This document shows, in pieces, positions 6,209 to 12,642 of a stretch of DNA of 19,498 nucleotides. The stretch comes from DATBDM01 sp036269915 (GTDB taxonomy: Bacteria; Actinomycetota; Thermoleophilia; Solirubrobacterales; Solirubrobacteraceae). The stretch is from contig DATBDM010000183.1 of NCBI GenBank assembly GCA_036269915.1, positions 1-19,498 of the forward strand, in the 5' to 3' direction. Under the pieces are notes generated by a model. It was not told the DNA's origin. It ran no database searches and saw only the letters and a list, made by a program, of their open reading frames with translations. Positions within the stretch are counted from its first letter, which is position 1, and each line of letters starts with the position of its first letter. A program made the position numbers and the translations under genes.

Positions 6209-7999
6209 GTGACGGCCGTGGGCGAAGGTGAACGGATTCTCATCGTCGGGGTGCTGCTCGCGCTCGGGCTCGTGGCCTCGCTCGCTGCGGGACGTCTGCA
6301 GCTGCCCGGCCTGGTGCTCGTCCTCGGTCTCGGGATGCTGCTCGGCTCCGACGTCCTCGGGCTCATCTCCTTCGCCGACTTCGAGGTCGCGCGGACGGCG
6401 GGCATCGTCGCCCTCGCGCTGATCCTCTTCGAGGGCGGCCTGACCAGCGGCTTCAACGAGATCCGCCCGGTGCTGGGCATCGCCATATCGCTCGCGATCC
6501 TGGGCACGATCGGCACCGCGGCGCTGACCGCGCTGGCGGCGTGGGCGATCGTCGACCTCCCGCTCGCGCAGTCGGTGCTGCTCGGGTCGACGGTCGCCGC
6601 GACCGACGCCGCCGCGGTCTTCGCGGTGCTGCGCGGATCGACGCTGCGGCGACGCCTCGCCCGCACGCTGGAGGGGGAGTCGGGCGTCAACGACCCGGTC
6701 GCCGTCGTGCTCGTGCTCGGCTGCATCGAGGCGATCCAGGATCCGCACTGGGGCGTCTGGGACGCGGTCATGCTCGCCGTCCAGTCGCTCGGGATCGGGC
6801 TCGCCGCGGGTGCCGTCGTCGCCTGGCTCTCGGTGTACGCGCTCAAGCACATCCGGCTGCCGTCGGCCGGCCTGTATCCGGTCTCCTCGCTGGCCGCGGC
6901 CGCCCTCGCGTTCGGGGCCGCCGACTCGCTGAACGGCTCCGGCTTCCTCGCCGTCTACATCACCGGCCTCGCGCTCGGCACCGCGGCCACGCCGGCCCGC
7001 CGCACCATCGTCACCTTCCACGAGGGCCTCGCGTGGCTCTCGCAGCTCGGGCTGTTCCTGCTGCTCGGCCTGCTCGTCTTCCCGGCGCAGCTCGGCCACA
7101 TCGCGCTCGAGGGCACCGCGATCGCGATCGCCACCACCGTGCTCGCGCGCCCGGCGGCCGCGTTCGTCGCCACGCTCGGTCACGGCTTCAACTGGCGCGA
7201 GCGGCTCGTGCTCGGCTGGGCGGGCCTGCGCGGCGGCGTCCCGATCGTGCTCGCCACCTTCGCCGTCACCGAGCACATCGTGGGCGGGACGATCATCTTC
7301 AACGTCGTCTTCTTCGTGGTGCTGCTTTCGACCATCGTGCAGGGCACCACGATCCAGCCGCTGGCCCGGCTGCTGGGGGTGACCTCCGACGAGGCGGCGA
7401 TCCCCGCGCCGCTCGTGGAGCCGGCGCTGCTGCGGCGGCTCGGCGCGGAGACGATCCAGTACCCGGTGCGCGACGGCGACGCGGTCGTCGGCGCCGCCGT
7501 GCGCGAGCTCGGGCTGCCGCGCGAGGCGCTGCTCAACGTGATCGTGCGCGGCACACGGGCGATCCCGCCGCGCGGCTCGACGATCGTCGAGGCCGGCGAC
7601 CAGCTGCACGTGCTCGTCCGCCAGGAGGCCGCGGTCGACTTCCGCGCCCTGCTCACCCGCTGGCGGACCGGGCCGCTCGAGCTCGCCGAGCGCCGCCGCC
7701 CGATGCCGCGCAGCCGCCCGTCGGTCACCAGCGTGCGCCCGTGGGATCCGGCCGACGGCGATCCCTCGCGCCCGACCGCGATCGCCGGACATCGCGTGAT
7801 CGAGCAGCTGCGCACCCGTCGCGACGAGCCGGGCGCGCTGGTCGCGCTCGAGGACGGCCGCTTCGCGATCACCGGCGCGCTGCTGGCGATCGGGCCGGCG
7901 GGAGAGCTGCAGGCCGTGGCGCGCCGGCGGCTGCACGGATCGGATCGTGCGAGCGACCGCGCCTGGTGGCGCGAGGTGGTCGGCGCGCTCGCGCGCTGA
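6209..7999 (+). CDS. CPA1-type Na+(K+)/H+ antiporter with C-terminal RCK_C domain (NhaP2/CvrA-like)
   Basis: A 596-aa protein. The first ~380 residues form about 12 membrane helices of the Na+/H+ exchanger fold, including 'LILFEGGLTSGF', 'STVAATDAAAVFAVL' and the antiporter signature 'ESGVNDPVAVVL' near residue 160. 'GWAGLRGGVPIVLATFAV' follows. A cytoplasmic RCK_C (TrkA-C) domain covers about 405-480, ending '-AGDQLHVLVR'. A further ~110-residue tail is not recognised. The layout matches potassium/proton antiporters such as NhaP2/CvrA, which export K+ or Na+ in exchange for H+, with nucleotide or ion sensing by RCK_C. The start is GTG 6209, with GTG 6218 as an alternative. A weak -10 (CAGTCT, 6197-6202) would place transcription start at the GTG itself. 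The J-domain gene follows after 21 nt. Confidence 0.9.
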   Translation: MTAVGEGERILIVGVLLALGLVASLAAGRLQLPGLVLVLGLGMLLGSDVLGLISFADFEVARTAGIVALALILFEGGLTSGFNEIRPVLGIAISLAILGTIGTAALTALAAWAIVDLPLAQSVLLGSTVAATDAAAVFAVLRGSTLRRRLARTLEGESGVNDPVAVVLVLGCIEAIQDPHWGVWDAVMLAVQSLGIGLAAGAVVAWLSVYALKHIRLPSAGLYPVSSLAAAALAFGAADSLNGSGFLAVYITGLALGTAATPARRTIVTFHEGLAWLSQLGLFLLLGLLVFPAQLGHIALEGTAIAIATTVLARPAAAFVATLGHGFNWRERLVLGWAGLRGGVPIVLATFAVTEHIVGGTIIFNVVFFVVLLSTIVQGTTIQPLARLLGVTSDEAAIPAPLVEPALLRRLGAETIQYPVRDGDAVVGAAVRELGLPREALLNVIVRGTRAIPPRGSTIVEAGDQLHVLVRQEAAVDFRALLTRWRTGPLELAERRRPMPRSRPSVTSVRPWDPADGDPSRPTAIAGHRVIEQLRTRRDEPGALVALEDGRFAITGALLAIGPAGELQAVARRRLHGSDRASDRAWWREVVGALAR

Positions 8000-8020
8000 C
8001 GGCCCGCTTGAATACCGCGG

Positions 8021-8635
8021 GTGGACCCGTTCGCCGTCCTCGGCGTGGCACCCGGCGCGGATGAGCGCGAGGTGCTCGCCGCCTACCGCGAGCTCGCCAA
8101 GCAGTGGCATCCCGACCGCGGCGGCGGCGAGCGCGCCGAGCGGCGCATGGCGGAGATCAACGCCGCGTACGACCTGCTGCGCGCCGCCGCGGCCCAGGCC
8201 GCCGCGCCGCCCGCTCCCGCGTACGCGCGGCGGGCCGCCCGCGGCCGCGGCGCCTGGCTCAACGACGCGGTCCGGCGCGCGCTCGGCCCCGAGCTGCTGA
8301 CCGCGCTCGAGCCCGACGAGGCGGTGCGGCTGGTCACGCCGGTGTCGACATGGGCGAGTCCGCGGGCGGTCCTCGCGGTCACCGAGCGGCGGTTGCTGTG
8401 GCTGCTCGACGACGCGCCCGTCGCGCGGGTGCGCGCGCTCGGGTTCCGCGACGTCGTCGCCGTCGACGTCGCGCTGCGCCGCCCGCGCCGCAAGGTCGCG
8501 ACGCTCACCGTCCGGTCGCTGAGCGGGCGCCGCTTCGCGTTCACCGATCTGAGCCCGCACACCGCGGCCACGATCGCCCAGCACGTACGCGCCGCCAGCC
8601 CGCGGGCTGCACAGACGGCGCGAGCGGCCGAATAA
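8021..8635 (+). CDS. J-domain protein with C-terminal PH-like domain
   Basis: A 204-aa protein. Residues 2-58 are a J domain with the H30-P-D32 motif in 'QWHPDRGGG' and flanking helices ('AYRELAKQ' and 'MAEINAAYDLLRAA'). This motif stimulates Hsp70/DnaK ATPase. An Ala/Pro/Arg linker follows (60-80). The remainder (about 95-195) reads as a beta-rich bacterial PH-like/GRAM-like domain: 'AVLAVTERRLLWLLDD', 'IxFRDV'-like 'LGFRDVVAVDV', 'ATLTVRSLSGRRFAFTDLSP' and a final helix. There is no Gly/Phe region, zinc finger or DnaJ C-terminal domain, so it is not DnaJ. It is a small co-chaperone-like protein that may bring DnaK to a particular partner or to the membrane. Start is GTG at 8021, 21 nt after the antiporter, so cotranscription is likely. 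The PH-like call is from pattern only. Confidence 0.78.
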   Translation: MDPFAVLGVAPGADEREVLAAYRELAKQWHPDRGGGERAERRMAEINAAYDLLRAAAAQAAAPPAPAYARRAARGRGAWLNDAVRRALGPELLTALEPDEAVRLVTPVSTWASPRAVLAVTERRLLWLLDDAPVARVRALGFRDVVAVDVALRRPRRKVATLTVRSLSGRRFAFTDLSPHTAATIAQHVRAASPRAAQTARAAE

Positions 8636-8743
8636 CCAGAAGAACACGTCCCCGTGCAGGGCGCTTTCGTAGTCTGGAAGGCGAACCTGATCACGGCTAC
8701 GACCGCGGGCACCGACGACCCGCCGAAAGGAAGCTGCTCCCCA

Positions 8744-9517
8744 ATGTCCTACGTGGACCTGCACTGCCATCTGCTCCCCGGCATCGACGACGGGGCGGCC
8801 ACGACCGCGGACGCGCTCGCCCACGCGCGCCGCCTGCACGCCGAAGGCGTGCGCGACGTCGCCTGCACCCCGCACGTCAAGTCCGGCTGCTTCACCGACG
8901 TCCACCTCGGCGAGATCGCCGGCCGCGTGGCCTCGCTCCAGTCCGCCATCGACGCCGAGGGCCTGCGCGTGCGCCTGCACACCGGCGGCGAGGTCGCTCA
9001 CGAGGACGCGCTGGCGCTCGACCGCGACGCGCTCGAGCTCGTCGCCCAGGGCCCCGCCGGCGCCCGCTGGATCCTGCTCGAGTGCCCCTTCGCCGGTGTC
9101 GACGACGACTTCGTCGCCGCCGCCGAGCGCCTCCAGCGCCTCGGCTACGGCCTTGTCCTCGCCCACCCGGAGCGCGCCCGCGACGTGCTCGAGGAGGGCC
9201 GCGAGCGGCTCGAGATCCTCCGCGCCGACGGCGCGCTGCTGCAGGTCAACGTCTGCTCGCTACTCGGCAACCACGGCCTCGAGGTGCAGGAGATCGCCGC
9301 GGCGATCGTGCGCTCGGGCACCGCGTTCTGCCTCGCCTCCGACGGCCACCCGGGCACGCGCGACCACACCCTCCAGCTCGGCTTCCACCTGCTGCTGCGC
9401 GCCGGCGCCTCCTCGACGCAGGCCTGGCGGCTGACGCAGGCCAACCCGCGGTTCCTGCTGTGCTCCGGCATCCCCGGCCTGCGGGTCGAGGCCATGGAGG
9501 CCGCGGCGATCCACTAG
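8744..9517 (+). CDS. PHP-family phosphatase, CpsB/CapC/YwqE-type
   Basis: A 257-aa protein opening with the PHP motif 'DLHCHLLPGIDDGA' (H7, H9 and D15 as metal ligands). Further metal and active-site elements follow: 'CTPHVKSG' (H44), 'LLECPF', 'LAHPERARD' and 'CLASDGHPG'. This is the pattern of manganese-dependent tyrosine-protein phosphatases (CpsB, YwqE) that dephosphorylate bacterial tyrosine kinases controlling capsule or exopolysaccharide export. No kinase or polysaccharide cluster is adjacent, so the substrate is open. I start at ATG 8744, which begins the domain and has AAAGGA at 8726-8731, 12 nt upstream. An in-frame GTG at 8654 would add 30 unconserved residues. A Nudix gene follows after 12 nt. 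Confidence 0.85.
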   Translation: MSYVDLHCHLLPGIDDGAATTADALAHARRLHAEGVRDVACTPHVKSGCFTDVHLGEIAGRVASLQSAIDAEGLRVRLHTGGEVAHEDALALDRDALELVAQGPAGARWILLECPFAGVDDDFVAAAERLQRLGYGLVLAHPERARDVLEEGRERLEILRADGALLQVNVCSLLGNHGLEVQEIAAAIVRSGTAFCLASDGHPGTRDHTLQLGFHLLLRAGASSTQAWRLTQANPRFLLCSGIPGLRVEAMEAAAIH

Positions 9518-9529
9518 GTTCGGGCGGCC

Positions 9530-9994
9530 ATGCCCGTCCGCAGCGCCGGCATCCTGCTCTATCGCCGCTCCGCCGGCCCGCTCGAGCTGCTGCTCGTGCA
9601 CCCCGGTGGGCCCTACTGGGCGCGCAAGGACGACGGCGCGTGGTCGATCCCCAAGGGCGAGCACGCCGACGGCGAGGACGCCCTCGACTGCGCGCGGCGC
9701 GAGTTCGAGGAGGAGACCGGGACGGTGCCGCCCGTCGGCGCGCTCGTGCCGCTCGGCGAGGTCCGCCAGCGCAGCGGCAAGCGCGTCAGCGCCTGGGCCG
9801 CGGAGGGGGACCTCGACGCCGACGCCGTCCGCTCGAACACGTTCACCGTGGAGTGGCCGCCGCGCTCGGGCCGGACGCAGGAGTTCCCCGAGGTCGACCG
9901 GGCCGGCTGGTTCGCGCCCGACGACGCCCGCCGCGCGCTCGTGCCGGCCCAGGCGGCGTTCGTCGACCGGCTCGTCGAGCACCTCGACAGCTGA
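9530..9994 (+). CDS. Nudix hydrolase
   Basis: A 154-aa protein with a complete Nudix box, G-x5-E-x7-REUxEExGU. It begins at G43 of 'PKGEHADGE' and continues through 'REFEEETGT'; the glutamates bind Mg2+. Nudix enzymes split nucleoside-diphosphate-linked compounds. The single-domain size, the N-terminal 'SAGILLYRR' strand and 'WSIPKGE' place it near the small NTP/NDP-sugar/diadenosine-type hydrolases, but the substrate cannot be assigned. It follows the PHP phosphatase by 12 nt, suggesting one transcript. The ATG at 9530 is the natural domain start. Confidence 0.9.
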   Translation: MPVRSAGILLYRRSAGPLELLLVHPGGPYWARKDDGAWSIPKGEHADGEDALDCARREFEEETGTVPPVGALVPLGEVRQRSGKRVSAWAAEGDLDADAVRSNTFTVEWPPRSGRTQEFPEVDRAGWFAPDDARRALVPAQAAFVDRLVEHLDS

Positions 9995-10000
9995 CGTCGT

Positions 10001-10027
10001 GTTAGTTGCGCGCCGGAAAGCGGGTAT
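10001..10027 (+). promoter_or_regulatory. Sigma-B/sigma-F-like promoter of the 119-aa protein gene
   Basis: GTTA (10001-10004) is followed after 17 nt by GGGTAT (10022-10027). This resembles the actinobacterial sigma-B/F type promoter (GTTT, about 14-17 nt, GGGTAT). The expected start site, near 10034-10036, is at the ATG at 10037. The GGGTAT box is exact; the -35 has one mismatch. The match is by eye. Confidence 0.45.
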
Positions 10028-10036
10028 TCGCTGACC

Positions 10037-10396
10037 ATGGCCGTCCTGGAACTCGTACAGAACCAGCCCGACTGGCTGAACGCCCTGGGTGTCGCGATGA
10101 CGCGTCCGCCCGGCGTGCCGGAGCGGCGCGGCGCGGACGATCCGTGGCAGGACACGACGACCGACGCGGAGCGCCCGCGGCGGATCTCCGACGATCTCGC
10201 GTGGCTGCGCCAGGCGATGGACGATCCGGACGACTGCGGCCTCAAGGGCCTGCTGGACACGGCCGCCGTCGGGGCCTGGGTGCCCGACGAGACCGCCGCC
10301 CAGCGGCTCTGCCGACTGCGCGACCGCCAGGTACTCGACGCGGCCGGCTTCCTCTTGCACGAGGAGTCCGACGGCGACGCGCTCGACGCGGCCTAG
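10037..10396 (+). CDS. Hypothetical protein, 119 aa
   Basis: I do not recognise a family. The protein is acidic and soluble, with no signal peptide or membrane segment. An N-terminal helix-like stretch (VLELVQNQPDWLNALGVAM) leads to a Pro/Arg-rich patch (about 23-50), then two helical segments rich in Asp and Leu (about 50-70 and 86-112). The ATG lies immediately after a sigma-B/F-like promoter and has no Shine-Dalgarno, so a leaderless, stress-induced gene is possible. Codon use matches its neighbours, supporting real coding. Its TAG stop interlocks with the stop of the convergent DUF6314 gene (CTAG shared). Confidence 0.65.
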   Translation: MAVLELVQNQPDWLNALGVAMTRPPGVPERRGADDPWQDTTTDAERPRRISDDLAWLRQAMDDPDDCGLKGLLDTAAVGAWVPDETAAQRLCRLRDRQVLDAAGFLLHEESDGDALDAA

Positions 10397-10815
10397 GCGC
10401 TACGCCGGTAGCGGCTCTCGATCTGCTGGTCCTTGGCCGGTCCGCGCACGCGCCAGGCGACGTCGAACGCATCCGGGCCGAGCACGACGTACGCGCCCGC
10501 ATACGTGTCCTCGCCGCACGGGTGGGTCACCTCGCACCGCTCGCCGCGCAGCACCAGCGGGTGGAAGGGACGGCCGTCGTCGAAGCGGACCATCCAGGCG
10601 CCGTCCTCGCGGGCGACGCGCAGCCGCCGCCGCGCCGGGCCCTCGTAGCCGCCCAGCCGGAGCCGTCCGGTCTCGAGCCAGTCGAGCCCGCGGTCGTCGG
10701 GCGCGAACGTCGCGGTCCCGGTGAATGTCCCGCCGCCGAGGCGCGCGTCGTGCACCGCGCGCTCGACGGTCCAGCGGCCCGGCAGGTAGGCGTCCGGTTC
10801 GAGCGGGTCGTCCAC
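10393..10815 (-). CDS. DUF6314 family protein
   Basis: A 140-aa protein whose pattern fits DUF6314: 'LPGRWTVERAVHD', then 'GGGTFTGTATFAPD', 'LETGRLRLGG' and 'VRFDDGRPFHPL'. It continues with 'HPCGEDTYAGAYV' and ends 'WRVRGPAKDQQIESRYRR'. Spaced beta strands suggest a lipocalin-like barrel. The family's function is unknown to me. The start is GTG 10815, only 17 nt from the divergent methyltransferase-like gene, so its promoter must reach into that gene. The stop codon shares CTAG with the convergent 119-aa gene. Confidence 0.75.
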   Translation of the reverse strand: MDDPLEPDAYLPGRWTVERAVHDARLGGGTFTGTATFAPDDRGLDWLETGRLRLGGYEGPARRRLRVAREDGAWMVRFDDGRPFHPLVLRGERCEVTHPCGEDTYAGAYVVLGPDAFDVAWRVRGPAKDQQIESRYRRSA

Positions 10816-10820
10816 GGGGC

Positions 10821-10825
10821 AGGAG
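10821..10825 (+). promoter_or_regulatory. Shine-Dalgarno fixing the GTG start at 10833
   Basis: AGGAG sits 7 nt before GTG 10833-10835, an ideal spacing. It decides the start of the spermidine-synthase-like gene against longer upstream in-frame starts that would run antisense through the DUF6314 gene. Confidence 0.7.
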
Positions 10826-10832
10826 CCTACGC

Positions 10833-11639
10833 GTGAGCCGCCGCCGCGCCGCGCCCGAGTTGCTTGCCTGCACGGGCGAGCTCGCGGTCATGCGCGACCC
10901 GCGCCACCCGTCCGGGCGTCTGCTGCTGCAGGGCTCGATGGAGGCGTCCTACGTCGATCTCGCCGATCCTTCGCGTCTGGAGTTCGACTACCTGCGACGG
11001 ATGCGCGACCTCGTGGAGGCGACGGGCGCGCGGCGCGTCGTGCACGTCGGGGGCGCCGGGTGCGCGCTGGCGCGCGCGCTCGCGGCCGCCCATCCCGCTC
11101 ACCGCCAGGAGGTGCTCGAGCTCGATCCCGACGTGCTCGAGATGGCCCGCGAGCACCTCGGGCTGAGGCGGGCGCCGGGGCTGCGGGTGCACGTGGGGGA
11201 GGGCAGGGCGGTCCTCGCCGGCCGCCCGGACGGATCGGCCGACGCGGTGCTGATCGATGCCTTCGTCGGCGCGCGCGTGCCGCGCCATCTCGTGACGCTG
11301 GAGGCGCTCGGGGACCTCGCGCGGGTCGTCGAGCCTGCCGGCTTCGTGGCGATCAACATGGTCGACGCGCGCCCGCTCGACGAGGCGGCATCCGTGCTCG
11401 CGGGTCTGCAGGCGGCGTTCGCCCACGTCAGCGCGCTGGCGCCGTCGGCGACGCTCGCCCGCCGCCACGGCGGCAACATCGTGCTCGCGGGCGCGCACGC
11501 CCCGCTGCCGCTGGCCCGCCTGCGCCCGCTCGCGGCGGCCGACCGGTCGCCGGCGGCGGTGCTGGAGCCGGCGGACGTCGAGGCCTTCGCCGGCGGCGCG
11601 CTGCCGTGGCGCGACGACGCTGTCGCGCCGGCGCTCTGA
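10833..11639 (+). CDS. Spermidine synthase-like (SpeE-fold) methyltransferase-like protein
   Basis: A 268-aa protein with a Rossmann-type core like polyamine synthases. A short N-terminal beta region ('GRLLLQGSMEASYVDLADP') precedes the nucleotide-type loop 'VVHVGGAGCALARAL' (about 69-83), the acidic 'VLELDPDVLEMAREHL' and then 'VHVGEGRAVLAG'. 'AVLIDAFVGARVPRHLVTLEAL' (D142) follows. True spermidine synthases have paired aspartates in the gate loop for putrescine. Here the equivalent reads DAF-VG, so polyamine synthesis is doubtful; actinobacterial relatives are usually called spermidine-synthase-like or SAM-dependent methyltransferases. The start is well supported by AGGAG seven bases before the GTG. 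It stands alone, divergent from DUF6314 and followed by a strong hairpin. Confidence 0.8.
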   Translation: MSRRRAAPELLACTGELAVMRDPRHPSGRLLLQGSMEASYVDLADPSRLEFDYLRRMRDLVEATGARRVVHVGGAGCALARALAAAHPAHRQEVLELDPDVLEMAREHLGLRRAPGLRVHVGEGRAVLAGRPDGSADAVLIDAFVGARVPRHLVTLEALGDLARVVEPAGFVAINMVDARPLDEAASVLAGLQAAFAHVSALAPSATLARRHGGNIVLAGAHAPLPLARLRPLAAADRSPAAVLEPADVEAFAGGALPWRDDAVAPAL

Positions 11640-11680
11640 GCGAACGTCAACCCCGCTGGTGGTGAGGTGGTGGTCCAGTC

Positions 11681-11719
11681 TCGCCGGACGCATCGCGCCG
11701 GCGGCGATGCGTCCGGCGA
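11681..11719 (+). terminator. Strong hairpin, probable terminator of convergent genes
   Basis: A perfect 16-bp stem (11681-11696 with 11704-11719) closes a 7-nt loop (GCCGGCG). It lies 41 nt past the methyltransferase-like gene and 95 nt past the rnhA stop, so it could end transcripts from both sides. No T-tract follows on either strand, which is common for actinobacterial terminators. Confidence 0.65.
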
Positions 11720-11747
11720 AACAGGTCCGTGAGACACGTTTCGCCGG
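11713..11747 (+). repeat. Second hairpin, mutually exclusive with the first
   Basis: CCGGCGAAAC (11713-11722) is a perfect 10-bp reverse complement of GTTTCGCCGG (11738-11747), with a 15-nt loop. Its left arm shares bases with the right arm of the 16-bp hairpin, so only one of the two can form at a time. The loop contains most of the motif GGTC-NN-TGAGACACG (11724-11738), which recurs at 18541-18555. Confidence 0.6.
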
Positions 11748-11814
11748 TTGGATCGTGCTCGTCGGGAGGCGCCTGGCGAGGACGCAGCCCTAGGGTCGAC
11801 CTTCGTCTCCGTGG

Positions 11815-12339
11815 CTAGGCGGCGGCCTGGGCGGCCGCGACGGCCAGGCGGTCGGCGCGGTCGTTGAGCGCCTTGTGCGTGTGCGCGGCGCCGGTCTCGT
11901 GGCCGCGGACCCAGTGCCAGCGCACGGAGGCGTGGCGGGCGATCTCGGCGTCGAGCGCCTTGACGAGGTCCTGGTTCTTGACGGGCTGGCCTCCGGCGGT
12001 CTTCCAGCCCTTGCGCTTCCAGCCGGCGATCCAGGTGGTCATCGAGTTCAGCATCAGCAGCGAGTCGGTGACGATGCAGGCCTGGCTGCCGGAGGGCAGC
12101 GAGCGCAGCCCCTCGAGCGCCGCGGTGAACTCCATGCGGTTGTTCGTCGTCTGGCGGTCGCCGCCGGAGAGCTCGACGGGCTCGGCGGCGCCGGGGCCGA
12201 CGACGATCGCCGCCCACCCGCCGGGACCCGGGTTGCCGCTGCAGGCGCCGTCGGTCCAGACCAGCGACTCGCCGGGGCGCTGCTCGACAGGGGTCTCGGC
12301 GGGGGCGGGGCGACGGCGGCGGGGTCGGGCGGAGCTCAT
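11815..12339 (-). CDS. rnhA: Ribonuclease HI
   Basis: A 174-aa protein that cuts the RNA strand of RNA-DNA hybrids. The metal-binding catalytic residues are in order: D30 in 'VWTDGACSGNPGPGGWAA', E70 in 'TTNNRMEFTAAL', D92 in 'IVTDSLLMLNSM', H147 in 'WVRGHETG' and D163 in 'NDRADRLA'. The loop between that His and the last Asp (HETGAAHTHKALND) is about six residues longer than in E. coli RNase HI. A basic, proline-rich N-terminal extension (1-24) precedes the domain. ATG 12339 is chosen; ATG 12351 would add four residues. It follows the 47-aa gene by 37 nt and is probably in one operon with it. Confidence 0.92.
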   Translation of the reverse strand: MSSARPRRRRPAPAETPVEQRPGESLVWTDGACSGNPGPGGWAAIVVGPGAAEPVELSGGDRQTTNNRMEFTAALEGLRSLPSGSQACIVTDSLLMLNSMTTWIAGWKRKGWKTAGGQPVKNQDLVKALDAEIARHASVRWHWVRGHETGAAHTHKALNDRADRLAVAAAQAAA

Positions 12340-12376
12340 GCGGCCGAGCATCCTAGGCGACCCCGCGGCGGTGCGA

Positions 12377-12520
12377 CTACTCCGTGGAGAGTCGCGGCCG
12401 GCCGCAGGCCGTGTCGTAGCAGGCGGCGGGGAGGCCGCCGGCGCCCTGGTGAAAGTGGACAACCTCGTCCTCGGGGAGGCGCAGGGCGTCCGCGATCGCG
12501 GAGAGCAGGCGTCGTGCCAT
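12377..12520 (-). CDS. Small hypothetical protein, 47 aa
   Basis: A short gene that I judge real from its signals. The ATG at 12520 has AAGGA (reverse of 12527-12531) six bases upstream, and an extended -10 (TGTTACAAT) lies about 60 nt upstream. The protein starts with an amphipathic helix (MARRLLSAIADALRLPEDEV), followed by 'HFHQGAGGLP' and a two-cysteine tail 'ACYDTACGRPRL'. The paired Cys five residues apart and the His-x-His suggest possible metal binding, but that is inference. I do not recognise the family. It precedes rnhA by 37 nt and is probably cotranscribed. Confidence 0.6.
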   Translation of the reverse strand: MARRLLSAIADALRLPEDEVVHFHQGAGGLPAACYDTACGRPRLSTE

Positions 12521-12580
12521 GGGAGATCCTTCTGGTCGTGGGGAGCGACGGAGGTGATTCTGGGGAGTCCGTCGGGGGAG

Positions 12581-12600
12581 ATTGTAACAAGCTTGTGACA
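12581..12600 (-). promoter_or_regulatory. Extended -10 promoter embedded in an 18-bp palindrome
   Basis: On the minus strand TGTTACAAT forms an extended -10 (TACAAT at 12586-12581). It overlaps the inverted repeat TGTAACAAGCTTGTGACA (12583-12600), symmetric at 16 of 18 positions with the perfect core ACAAGCTTGT. No good -35 is seen. The overlap suggests a repressor or activator site controlling the 47-aa/rnhA transcript. Confidence 0.55.
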
Positions 12601-12616
12601 CCTCCCTGATCGGCGC

Positions 12617-12642
12617 GCTTCCGCTCGGGTTGATCTGGGTAC
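12617..12642 (+). promoter_or_regulatory. Sigma-B-type stress promoter of the CsbD-like operon
   Basis: GCTT (12617-12620), a 16-nt spacer and GGGTAC (12637-12642) fit the actinobacterial sigma-B pattern GNNT-N14-16-GGGTAC/T. The start would be near 12649-12650, leaving a ~34-nt leader with AAGGAG (12667-12672) before the ATG. CsbD is a classic sigma-B target in Bacillus, which agrees with the gene downstream. Confidence 0.5.

Noticed and set aside
8654..8743. Longer start (GTG 8654) for the PHP phosphatase
   Set aside because: The added 30 residues have no similarity to the family, whose members start a few residues before DLHCH. ATG 8744 also has a Shine-Dalgarno upstream.
6029..9166. Very long minus-strand open frame (1045 codons)
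   Set aside because: It lies opposite the antiporter, J-domain and PHP genes, all with clear motifs. Its translation is low-complexity Arg/Asp/Glu/Gly/Ala with no domain. Long antisense frames are expected at this GC.
10833..11639. Assigning polyamine biosynthesis (speE) to the SpeE-fold protein
   Set aside because: The conserved acidic gate residues for putrescine are not evident and no speD or other polyamine gene is nearby, so only the fold-level call is kept.
11791..11796. TAGGGT as a -10 promoter in the convergent intergenic region
   Set aside because: No -35 is found at 16-18 nt, and it would only drive transcription antisense to rnhA. Chance is sufficient.
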